The notes under the pieces: generated by a model | What the model saw: only the letters and a program-made list of their open reading frames with translations | What the model was told of the DNA's origin: nothing | The model's database searches: none | DNA from: Allobacillus halotolerans | GTDB taxonomy: Bacteria > Bacillota > Bacilli > Bacillales > Alkalibacillaceae | Length of the DNA: 64,000 nt | NCBI RefSeq assembly: GCF_028743495.1 | Contig: NZ_CP117968.1 | Direction: 5' to 3' (one strand) | Position numbers and translations under genes: made by a program | Shown: piece after piece, positions 34,518 to 42,140 of the stretch | How positions within the stretch are numbered: position 1 is the stretch's first letter | Layout: each line of letters begins with the position of its first letter

Positions 34518-34613
34518 TTTTGCACCATTCAACCTACGAGGATAGGGAGGTGTGGCGACGACTATGCTAATTCTGAAATACATAAATGTACCATAGTGAT
34601 AGAATGCCCACTG

Positions 34614-34643
34614 AACATCTCTACTCGTTAGAGATGTTTTTTT
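34614..34643 (+). terminator. Riboswitch-controlled terminator
   Basis: AACATCTCT and AGAGATGTT form a 9-bp stem with a 7-base loop and seven T. It lies between the B12 aptamer and the first gene and is the likely expression platform. Confidence 0.8.
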
Positions 34644-34693
34644 ATGTTCAAATAGGTTTATTTAATAGATTTTACTAACTAGGAGGGTAATTA

Positions 34694-36988
34694 ATGCAAA
34701 GAATTTTTAGTTTTATATCACATTTAGTGATTTCGTTTGTGCTCATTATTTCTATTGGTATTAACACAGCGTCTGCTGAAAGTGTAGAAAATTTGGGTTC
34801 TACTGAAATTACAGAGAATGAAATTGAACAAGCAATAGATGCGGCTAGTAATTTTATTTTAAATAAGGGAGTCATTAGTGAATGGGAAGCTATCGGATTA
34901 GCTCAAGCCGGTAAGCAAGTTCCCAATGATTATACCGACACGTTTTTTTATGAACATTTAGAAAACCAAGTGGTTAAAGGGTTAGAAAATGGCCGTATCA
35001 AAATAACTGATATCGAGCGATTGGTAATTGCTGCTGTGGCTGTCGGAATCAACCCGTTACAAGTTGAGATTGAAGGAAAAAACCTTATTGAGCTAATTTA
35101 TAACAGCCCTGAACGTCGTGGTGGGTTTGATACAATGACTTTCCAAGGGAATAACGGTCCGATATTTGCTTTAATTGCTTTAGACACGCAAAATTTTGAA
35201 GTTCCAAATGATGCTAAATGGACGAGACAAAAACTAATTAAGGAGTTATTAAATAACCAAAATGAAAATGGCAGTTGGCATTTAAATACAAATTTCGAAT
35301 CGCCGAGCATTGATATAACGGCAATGGCTTTAATAGGGTTAAGTCCATATAATGACCAGGAAGAAGTCCGAAAGTCGATAGATTCCGCAGTTAACTGGCT
35401 ATCAGATATTCAAACTGAGGACGGAGGTTTTGATGGCGGAAGTTTTGTAGGAGGAATTACAAGTGAAGCTGCTTCACAAGTTATTATCGGTTTATCAGCG
35501 AATGGAATTGATCCAACGAATGAAGAGTTTGTAAAAAATGAAAATAGCTTAATTTCACATCTATTATCTTATCAAAATGAAGATGGTGGATTTAAACACA
35601 CTCAAGGAGAAGTTGTATCAAATGCAATGGCTACCGAACAAGCTTTCCAAGCATTGGTAGCGTATGATTACTTTTTAAAAGGAAAAAAGTCACTTTATCA
35701 TTTTGGCGATAGCGAAGAAGGTAACGAAGAAGAACCTCCAAGTGAAGATGATAGTGAGGAAAAACCTCCTATAAAAGATGATGAAGAAGAATCTCCAAGT
35801 GAAGGAGATAACGAGGAAGAGCCTCCACTAAAAGATAATGAGGAAGGTTCAGACGAAGACACTGATGAAAAAGAACAAAAGGAAGATTCATCTAAAAAAG
35901 AAATTAAAATCGAAGTTAAGTCAACAACGAAAGCAAACAAAAAGATGGAAACAACGATAAGAATTGATGATTTAAAAAACGTCAAAGATAGTGTGGTCGA
36001 GGTCCAACCTGAAAATGCAAAGGTTCAAAATCAATTAGCAGTAGAATTAGAGAAAACAGTAATTGATACATTGATTAAAGGTAAAAATGATTTAAGAATT
36101 AACAAAGAAGACGCAGCCGTACACATCCCAACGGAGATTCTGGGTCAATTAGCCAAGCAATCAAATGGTGCACCAGTAACGATTCAATTGGAAAAATATT
36201 CTGCAAGCTACGCAGTAGGTTCCGTTTATGATTTTACGTTGATGGCGGGTGATGCTAAAGTCAGCGATTTCGGCACCAATGAAATTACGTTAACACTCCA
36301 AGTCAATCAACAAGAAGCGCAGAATCCGCAGGCTTATTATTATAATGAACAAACGAATGAATGGGAGCATATTGATTCAGGAAAATATGATTCAAAAACT
36401 CGAACAATCTCTTTCCAAACGAATCATTTTAGCATTTATGGTGTGTTTGATGGTACAGGTCATAATCTTGAAAAGCCAACTCAGATGATTGTAAATAATC
36501 TATCAAAAGAAAATAACTCACAAGAGGATCTAACAACAAATCCAACTGAGGTAGAAGACCAAACAGACAATGCTAGAACAAATGATGAAAAGAGTCAAAG
36601 ACACGTCAGTTTAAATGAAAATTATGGAAGTACTAAGCAAGATAAAGAGCAATCAGTTCGAGTTATTGCTGCTCACGAAGTATCTGAAAAAAATGAACAA
36701 GAAGAATCTGCGATAAAAAATTCGAATGAAAACGATCGTCAATCTAAAAAAGAAGAACAAAAAGAATCTTCCGCCAAGAATTCAAATGAAAATGATGAGA
36801 CAGATACTTCTGTTGCCAGTCAATCAAATGAAGAATCAGAAGAAACGGATGTCCGTTCACAAGAAAGTAGCGGACAAAAGCAGACGGAGTCAGAAAACAC
36901 GACGTATGGCTATTGGCTGGTATTTGCACTGTTCATTGTTATAGGTGCATTTTTCATCTTATATTACCGTAAAAAGAACCATAAATAG
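34694..36988 (+). CDS. Secreted membrane-anchored alpha/alpha-barrel protein (prenyltransferase-repeat fold), B12-regulated
   Basis: This 764-residue surface protein is probably a corrinoid-capture component. It has a signal peptide to about residue 29 (NTASAES). Residues ~40-335 hold repeats of the terpene-cyclase/prenyltransferase alpha-barrel type, with QNENGSWHL, QTEDGGFDGG and QNEDGGFKH motifs. An acidic EEEPPSEDD-like linker follows (~338-395). Residues ~400-595 form a beta-rich domain ending QTNHFSIYGVF, and a long polar stretch leads to a C-terminal membrane helix (YWLVFALFIVIGAFFILYY) with a basic tail. No LPXTG is present. It lacks the catalytic acidic motifs I would expect of a cyclase. 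AGGAGGG lies before the ATG. The riboswitch and the DUF4430 neighbour give the functional hint. Confidence 0.8.
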   Translation: MQRIFSFISHLVISFVLIISIGINTASAESVENLGSTEITENEIEQAIDAASNFILNKGVISEWEAIGLAQAGKQVPNDYTDTFFYEHLENQVVKGLENGRIKITDIERLVIAAVAVGINPLQVEIEGKNLIELIYNSPERRGGFDTMTFQGNNGPIFALIALDTQNFEVPNDAKWTRQKLIKELLNNQNENGSWHLNTNFESPSIDITAMALIGLSPYNDQEEVRKSIDSAVNWLSDIQTEDGGFDGGSFVGGITSEAASQVIIGLSANGIDPTNEEFVKNENSLISHLLSYQNEDGGFKHTQGEVVSNAMATEQAFQALVAYDYFLKGKKSLYHFGDSEEGNEEEPPSEDDSEEKPPIKDDEEESPSEGDNEEEPPLKDNEEGSDEDTDEKEQKEDSSKKEIKIEVKSTTKANKKMETTIRIDDLKNVKDSVVEVQPENAKVQNQLAVELEKTVIDTLIKGKNDLRINKEDAAVHIPTEILGQLAKQSNGAPVTIQLEKYSASYAVGSVYDFTLMAGDAKVSDFGTNEITLTLQVNQQEAQNPQAYYYNEQTNEWEHIDSGKYDSKTRTISFQTNHFSIYGVFDGTGHNLEKPTQMIVNNLSKENNSQEDLTTNPTEVEDQTDNARTNDEKSQRHVSLNENYGSTKQDKEQSVRVIAAHEVSEKNEQEESAIKNSNENDRQSKKEEQKESSAKNSNENDETDTSVASQSNEESEETDVRSQESSGQKQTESENTTYGYWLVFALFIVIGAFFILYYRKKNHK

Positions 36989-37010
36989 CACGGGTAAAAG
37001 GAAGGATACT

Positions 37011-37973
37011 ATGCAATTTACGTATAAGCGTCTCTTCATCCCAATTTCACTTGTATTGTTGTTTTTATTGGCTGCTTGCGGATCTGCACCATTATCCAAA
37101 GAAGAAGCAAATGAGCTAAAGGAAGCTGAGGAGCAATCTGAAGTAAGAGGAGGTACATTTCATGAAAAATTGGATGATGATATCGGAACAAGTTTAAACA
37201 AATCAAGCATTGGAAAAGAAACGAATTCGGATGGTTCATCGGAAGAGAATAATGAGCCAGACCCAGACGAATCAACAGAAGTGGCAAATGAGACCGAGAG
37301 AAAAGAATCAGGTCAATCAGATTTGCCGTCCGAAGACGAAGTTGCTCATCAAGATCAACCAGATGACACAACTACTCTAGCATCAAAGGAAAAAACCAAG
37401 AGTGAATCAAAATCAACAAAAAGCAACCAATCAGACAAACAAAAATCAGAATCAAAAGAAGAGAAGAAGCAACCGAAAGAAAAATCATCATCCTCTTCTC
37501 AACCTTCTAAAAATGAAGAAGAAGATCAAGCCAATCAACCATCGGAACCATCCGAAAGCAATCAAGAGGATCAAAAGAAGGATAATCCGCCTTCAGAAGA
37601 AAGTACGAAAAAGGGGCAAACGATTGTCCATTCGATTGTCATCTCAGATAGCGAGGTGCCATTACCACCTACAGAAATGGAAATTAAAGATGGATTCACC
37701 GTACTCGATGCGTTGATTAAAATAACAAAGGCACATAAAATTCAGATGGATTATCGAGGCGGTCAAGGTGCAACAGCTTATGTTGAAGGTATAGCAAACG
37801 TTTATGAATTTGACCGTGGCTCAGGAAGCGGCTGGATGTATCGAGTCAATGGAATATTTCCAGACCGAGGAGCTGGTGTAGTGCCATTACGACCAGGAGA
37901 TCGAGTGGAATGGTTGTACACAACGAACTTAGGCCAGGATTTGGGGGCAGACTTAAAACCCTTCAGAAGATAG
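37011..37973 (+). CDS. DUF4430 (transcobalamin-like C-terminal domain) lipoprotein
   Basis: This 320-residue lipoprotein has a signal peptide and lipobox LLAAC (lipidated Cys23). A very long Ser/Glu/Lys/Gln-rich linker spans ~30-200, and one DUF4430 domain lies at ~202-320. Domain hallmarks are DGFTVLDALIKI, the central GSGSGWMYRVNGIFPD and LRPGDRVEWLYTT. This fold resembles the beta domain of animal transcobalamin and intrinsic factor. The ATG at 37011 follows AAAGGAAGGATACT; the open frame reaches 22 codons upstream into the preceding gene. It follows the alpha-barrel gene by 22 bases, on the same riboswitch transcript. A role in binding cobalamin at the cell surface is inferred. Confidence 0.85.
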   Translation: MQFTYKRLFIPISLVLLFLLAACGSAPLSKEEANELKEAEEQSEVRGGTFHEKLDDDIGTSLNKSSIGKETNSDGSSEENNEPDPDESTEVANETERKESGQSDLPSEDEVAHQDQPDDTTTLASKEKTKSESKSTKSNQSDKQKSESKEEKKQPKEKSSSSSQPSKNEEEDQANQPSEPSESNQEDQKKDNPPSEESTKKGQTIVHSIVISDSEVPLPPTEMEIKDGFTVLDALIKITKAHKIQMDYRGGQGATAYVEGIANVYEFDRGSGSGWMYRVNGIFPDRGAGVVPLRPGDRVEWLYTTNLGQDLGADLKPFRR

Positions 37974-37992
37974 CGGAATGAAATTATGCATT

Positions 37993-38021
37993 TTGTAAAG
38001 CGCTATACAAAATCAGATAAT
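37993..38021 (+). promoter_or_regulatory. Sigma-A promoter for the ECF transporter genes
   Basis: TTGTAA (37993-37998) and GATAAT (38016-38021) have a 17-base spacer. It lies just after the DUF4430 gene and before the structured leader, so the transporter genes can be transcribed separately. Confidence 0.6.
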
Positions 38022-38041
38022 ACAACCACGTATTTTGAACT

Positions 38042-38118
38042 CAGGGAAGTTTTAGAGGAGCCCTCTTAGAATGCAAAGCGGGCTCCTTTGCCTCCCTGTA
38101 ACAGGGAAGTGTTTTTTT
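38042..38118 (+). promoter_or_regulatory. Putative attenuator upstream of ecfT
   Basis: A long-range stem CAGGGA (38042-38047) with TCCCTG (38093-38098) encloses a perfect GGAGCCC/GGGCTCC hairpin (38057-38063, 38080-38086). TCCCTG can instead pair with a second CAGGGA (38102-38107), forming a short hairpin followed by T7, i.e. a terminator. The two pairings exclude each other. No B12 box is seen here and I recognise no known riboswitch. It may equally be a plain terminator of the upstream operon. The remaining ~50 bases to 38170 hold nothing I can assign. Confidence 0.45.
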
Positions 38119-38220
38119 ACTGGAATGCATATCGATATTTACATAGAAAGCGTGTGATGAGAAATCGATAATGGTTTTCGCAGTTACCATCCATATGTTC
38201 AGTTTTTTTATTATATTTGT

Positions 38221-39036
38221 ATGTTGATATTAGCAATGTATTTCAATCATCCAATCTTTCTAGTGACCATTTTATTGTTACTAATCTTCGTCAATATATC
38301 TCATGATGGTGGTAAAGACTTACGGAAATGGTTGCCTACACTGTCGATCATGAGTACTCTAATTATCCTAATCAATCCATTTTTGGTGTCACGAGGGACG
38401 ACTATTCTTTTTTATTTTCGAGGAAAGCAAGTGACAGTAGAAGCCTTTATGTATGGAATAACGATGGCATTATTTATTGCGATCATTTTAGTGATCTTCA
38501 TATCGTTCAATATCATATTAAACGGTAACCGATTTTTATATATTTTTTCAAAATTTCTTCCTCGTATTGCTTTAATGATCATGATGGCAATTCGGTTTGT
38601 TCCATTGATGAAAAGACGTCTCGATGAAATTGGAGATGTTCAACGTCTACGAGGAATGAGTATGACTGTTGGGAGTCTTAAAACAAGAGTCAGAAGCGGG
38701 ATGCTGAGAATTCAAATTCTTTTGACGTGGTCGCTTGAGGAAGCGGTTCATGTGTCGAATTCAATGAAAGCGAGAGGCTATGGAAGTGAAGGTAAAAAAA
38801 GTTCCTACACGCCTTACTATATGGAGAAACGTGATTGGTTTTGGTTGTTTGTATTAGCAAGTTTAATGGTGGTTTGCTTTTATGGGGGCAAATTAGGATA
38901 TGGCCAGATGATTATTTATCCAGAACTAGGCCCATGGCAGTTTTTTCAGTTCGATTGGGTTGTTTTTTTCTGTATGCTTATTTTAACGTCCTTTCCACTC
39001 ATTACTGAAGGGAGAGAAAAATTAAGATGGAAATGA
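38221..39036 (+). CDS. ECF transporter transmembrane component EcfT (5' end apparently frameshifted)
   Basis: This is the membrane coupling subunit of an energy-coupling-factor importer. From 38221 it reads as 271 residues with about five hydrophobic helices and the two coupling motifs, QRLRGM near 145 and MKARGYG near 190. The first ATG used here has no ribosome binding site. The same frame continues upstream as GFRSYHPYVQFFYYIC, the family's normal N-terminus, but no start codon precedes it in frame. An ATG at 38171 is one base out of phase (ATGG where ATGGG is expected), so a single-base deletion at codon 2 is likely. The next gene overlaps by 10 bases. Confidence 0.75.
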   Translation: MLILAMYFNHPIFLVTILLLLIFVNISHDGGKDLRKWLPTLSIMSTLIILINPFLVSRGTTILFYFRGKQVTVEAFMYGITMALFIAIILVIFISFNIILNGNRFLYIFSKFLPRIALMIMMAIRFVPLMKRRLDEIGDVQRLRGMSMTVGSLKTRVRSGMLRIQILLTWSLEEAVHVSNSMKARGYGSEGKKSSYTPYYMEKRDWFWLFVLASLMVVCFYGGKLGYGQMIIYPELGPWQFFQFDWVVFFCMLILTSFPLITEGREKLRWK

Positions 39037-40703
39037 TTAATGTAAACGGGTTGTCTTTTCAATATCCAGAGTCAGCCAGCTATGCTTTGGATGGTGTTAA
39101 TTTACGTTTAAAGCAGGGAGAGTTTGTCGTCGTTGGTGGACCAAGCGGATGTGGAAAATCTACTCTCCTTCATTTGCTGAAAAGAGAAATTGCTCCGCAT
39201 GGCTCGCCTTCGGGTGATATATCTTACTTCGGTAAATCCTTAGATGAATGGGAAGAGAGAGTTTTAATGGAGGAAATTGGTCTTGTCTTACAAGATCCAG
39301 AAAATCAGATCATTATGGATGACGTCATGCAAGAACTTGTTTTTGGCATGGAGAATTTAGGATATTCACCAATCGATATGCGACTACGGCTGGCGGAAAT
39401 GGTCCATACCTTCAGTGTAGAACATCTTCTGAACCAAAAAACTACAACGTTATCCGGTGGGCAAAAACAACAATTGAATTTGTTGTCAGCCCTCTTATTG
39501 AAACCGAAATTGTTACTTTTAGATGAACCTACTTCTCAACTTGATCCTGTAGCTGCCAAGGATTTGTTGGTTATGCTCGAACGGTTAAGCAAGGAGCTTG
39601 GCATAACTGTTATTGTCGTCGAACATCGACTTGAGGAGCTTTTTGATAAGGCTGATCGAATTGTGTTCATGCAAGAAGGGAAGATCGCTTATGATGGGAA
39701 GAGTCGGGAAGTCATTCATCAGGTTTTTAAACAACAAGATACTTCTTTCTTACCATATATTCCTGCGATTTCACAAATGTATTTAGAAATGGAACATTCA
39801 CCAACAGTTAATCAAATTCCTCTGAATGTAAATGAAGGTAAAGCATGGCTTGCTTCACTACCTGCAATGGATCAAATGATCAAAAAAGAAAACGGAAAAT
39901 CAACTGAGAATCCGAAGCCAATCATTGAGTTGAAGGATGTTTACTATCAGTATGAAAAGAGTTCTTCGATGGTCTTGTCCAAGTTATCTCTTTCATTAAA
40001 AAAAGGTGATTTTTATGCGGTCATGGGAGGGAACGGTTCTGGAAAAACAACGTTGTTGAAAACTTGTCTAGGTCTGCTCAAACCTCAGCGAGGCATCGTT
40101 AAGCGATTTGGTCGCAAGTTAACAAATAAGTCAGTAAACCGGGTTCATCAAAATATTGCCTATTTATCGCAGCAACCACATACGTTCTTCATCCAAGATT
40201 CAATTGAAAAAGAAATGCTATTAATTACCGAGCAGCACGAGATTCAAGATTCTGAACAACAAATAGATTCATTGCTAAATACATTCGGAATCGAGCATCT
40301 ACGGAATCGACACCCATACGATTGCTCTGGTGGTGAGATTCAGAAGGCAGCTTTAGCATGTATGTTGTTAACGAAGCCGACCATTTTATTGATGGATGAA
40401 CCGACGAAAGGGTTGGATCCCATTTCGAAAATTAAACTTCAATCAATTCTTCGACGATTGCATTCTGAAGGTCTGACCATTTTGATGGTGACTCATGATA
40501 TTGAATTTACGGCGAGAATTGCAACGAAATGTGCCATGATATTTGATGGGAAAATTACGGCTGAAGCACCACCCCATTCGTTTTTCAAAGGCAACTATTT
40601 TTATACAACATCAATCAATCGAGTTACACAAAATAGTCAATTTCCGGAAGTACTGACGTTAGAGGAGGCGGTGCATTCATGGCAAGAGCGCGAGCTAGCC
40701 TAA
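39027..40703 (+). CDS. ECF transporter ATPase, fused double-domain (EcfA-EcfA')
   Basis: This 558-residue protein joins two ABC ATPase domains that energise the ECF importer. Domain 1 has Walker A GGPSGCGKST, signature LSGGQKQQLN and Walker B LLLLDEPTSQLDP. Domain 2 has Walker A GGNGSGKTTLLK, signature CSGGEIQKAAL and LLMDEPTKGLDP. Q-loops (LQDPENQI; LSQQPHTFF) and switch histidines (VVEHRLEEL; VTHDIEF) are intact in both. Many ECF systems use two separate genes, so the fusion suggests a dedicated system. It overlaps the S-component gene by 25 bases. Confidence 0.88.
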   Translation: MEMINVNGLSFQYPESASYALDGVNLRLKQGEFVVVGGPSGCGKSTLLHLLKREIAPHGSPSGDISYFGKSLDEWEERVLMEEIGLVLQDPENQIIMDDVMQELVFGMENLGYSPIDMRLRLAEMVHTFSVEHLLNQKTTTLSGGQKQQLNLLSALLLKPKLLLLDEPTSQLDPVAAKDLLVMLERLSKELGITVIVVEHRLEELFDKADRIVFMQEGKIAYDGKSREVIHQVFKQQDTSFLPYIPAISQMYLEMEHSPTVNQIPLNVNEGKAWLASLPAMDQMIKKENGKSTENPKPIIELKDVYYQYEKSSSMVLSKLSLSLKKGDFYAVMGGNGSGKTTLLKTCLGLLKPQRGIVKRFGRKLTNKSVNRVHQNIAYLSQQPHTFFIQDSIEKEMLLITEQHEIQDSEQQIDSLLNTFGIEHLRNRHPYDCSGGEIQKAALACMLLTKPTILLMDEPTKGLDPISKIKLQSILRRLHSEGLTILMVTHDIEFTARIATKCAMIFDGKITAEAPPHSFFKGNYFYTTSINRVTQNSQFPEVLTLEEAVHSWQERELA

Positions 40704-41398
40704 TTATTGCAACCGCTACGGTTTTTATAATGCTGATCGTCATGTATGCCGTGTTTAACTACCATAATTATCTACTATTGAGCTTGGGTATAATTGGCGG
40801 GATTATGATGTTGTTTTTTATTCGTTTTGAAATCAAAACTGTGAAAACAAGGGAAATCGTCATCTTAGCATTGTTGGCAGCGATTGGCGCAGTAGCACGT
40901 GTACCCTTTGCTGGCCTTCCAAGTGTTCAACCGACTTCATTCGTAATTATAACCGTTGGATTGGTTTTTGGGGCAGAATCAGGTTTTTTGGTTGGTGCCT
41001 TGGCAGCACTCGTTTCAAATATTTTTTTAGGACAAGGCCCATGGACTCCGTGGCAAATGTTTGCTTGGGGAACGATGGGAATGAGTGCTGGATTATTAAG
41101 ACAATTTGCGGGCATGGGTAATTTATGGGTTTTGAATACTTTCGGTTTTATTTGGGGTTTTATATTTGGTTGGATGATGAATCTATGGATTGTTTTCAGC
41201 AATATGCAAAACTTCACGTGGGAATTCCTTGTGGGCATTTATGTGTCCAGTTTTTATCATGATCTAGCCCATGCTATATCCAATATCGTCTTTATTAGTT
41301 TGTTTAGTATGAGTTGGACACGAATTTTAAACCGTTTTAAAAAGAAACATGGTTTACTTGAAGACCCAGCGCTCAATCAAACGATCAATCGCACATGA
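40679..41398 (+). CDS. ECF transporter substrate-binding (S) component, probably for cobalamin or a precursor
   Basis: This 239-residue integral membrane protein captures the substrate for the ECF module. It has about seven hydrophobic segments. The conserved part AAIGAVARVPFAGLPSVQPT, then VFGAESGFLVGALAALVSN and GQGPWTPWQMFAWG, resembles S components grouped with B12 or corrinoid uptake. AGGAGGCGGTGCATTC precedes the ATG within the end of the ATPase gene. Substrate assignment rests mainly on the B12 riboswitch and transcobalamin-like neighbours. Confidence 0.75.
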   Translation: MARARASLIIATATVFIMLIVMYAVFNYHNYLLLSLGIIGGIMMLFFIRFEIKTVKTREIVILALLAAIGAVARVPFAGLPSVQPTSFVIITVGLVFGAESGFLVGALAALVSNIFLGQGPWTPWQMFAWGTMGMSAGLLRQFAGMGNLWVLNTFGFIWGFIFGWMMNLWIVFSNMQNFTWEFLVGIYVSSFYHDLAHAISNIVFISLFSMSWTRILNRFKKKHGLLEDPALNQTINRT

Positions 41399-41420
41399 AA
41401 AAATAGATGAATTAACACAA

Positions 41421-41469
41421 AAACCCCCAGTTAGAGACGAATGAAACGAGTCATCTAACTGAGGGGTTT
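41421..41469. terminator. Bidirectional terminator
   Basis: AAACCCCCAGTTAGA and TCTAACTGAGGGGTTT form a long stem between the plus-strand S component and the convergent hemolysin III gene, with A/T runs on both sides. Confidence 0.8.
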
Positions 41470-41483
41470 CGTAAATCTCAAAA

Positions 41484-42119
41484 TTAAACTAAAGTTGCCA
41501 CTGAAAAGAAGTGTGTAATCGATCCAGCTAGGACGAATAAATGCCATAAAGCATGATGGTATTTAAAACCTCTCCACACATAGAATACAGCACCGACTGT
41601 ATAAAGAATTCCTCCAGCGACAAGTAACTGCATTCCACCTGTCGTCATATAAGTTGAAAGTGGACTCCATGCTAAAACGATGAGCCAACCCATCAAAATA
41701 TAAAGCAAAGTAGAAACATGCAGGAATTTTTTAACGAAAAATAATTTAAAGACAGTCCCTGCAATTGCAAGACCCCAAACAATTCCGAACAGCGTCCAGC
41801 CGAGACCACCTTTTACAGCAATTAATACAAAAGGGGTGTACGTTCCGGCAATAAAGAAATAAATGGACGAGTGATCTAAAATTTCAAAGACATTTTTAAC
41901 ACGTCCGGGTCTTAAACTGTGTAGCAATGTTGACGATGTGTACAGAACGATTGCTGACGCTCCAAAAATTGAAAATGTGACGACATGCCAAGCTGTTCCA
42001 TTCATCGCTGCATAGACAACCAATAGGACCAGCGCAGCAACACTGAGTAAGACGCCGATCCCATGGGTGATCGCATTGACCACTTCTTCTTTTTTCGTAT
42101 AGGTGTGTGTTGCGTCCAT
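41484..42119 (-). CDS. Hemolysin III family (PAQR-like) membrane protein
   Basis: This 211-residue protein has seven predicted membrane helices and the family's conserved polar residues: EEVVNAITHGIG near the N-terminus, STLLHS, DHSSIYFFIAGTYTPF and HHALWHLFVLAGSITHF with its histidines, a likely metal site. Relatives include B. subtilis YplQ and the homeostasis protein TrhA; haemolytic activity is not implied. The gene sits on the minus strand downstream of an alcohol dehydrogenase, with 21 bases between them, so the two are probably one unit. Confidence 0.88.
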   Translation of the reverse strand: MDATHTYTKKEEVVNAITHGIGVLLSVAALVLLVVYAAMNGTAWHVVTFSIFGASAIVLYTSSTLLHSLRPGRVKNVFEILDHSSIYFFIAGTYTPFVLIAVKGGLGWTLFGIVWGLAIAGTVFKLFFVKKFLHVSTLLYILMGWLIVLAWSPLSTYMTTGGMQLLVAGGILYTVGAVFYVWRGFKYHHALWHLFVLAGSITHFFSVATLV

Positions 42120-42140
42120 GATGAACCATTCCTTTCTTTG

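Noticed and set aside
36945..37010. 22 extra N-terminal codons for the DUF4430 lipoprotein
   Set aside because: They overlap the preceding gene and would bury the signal peptide. The ATG at 37011 has a good ribosome binding site and gives a proper lipoprotein signal.
41484..42119. Hemolysin III gene as a virulence factor
   Set aside because: Members of this PAQR-like family are widespread in harmless Bacillaceae and the name does not prove haemolysis.
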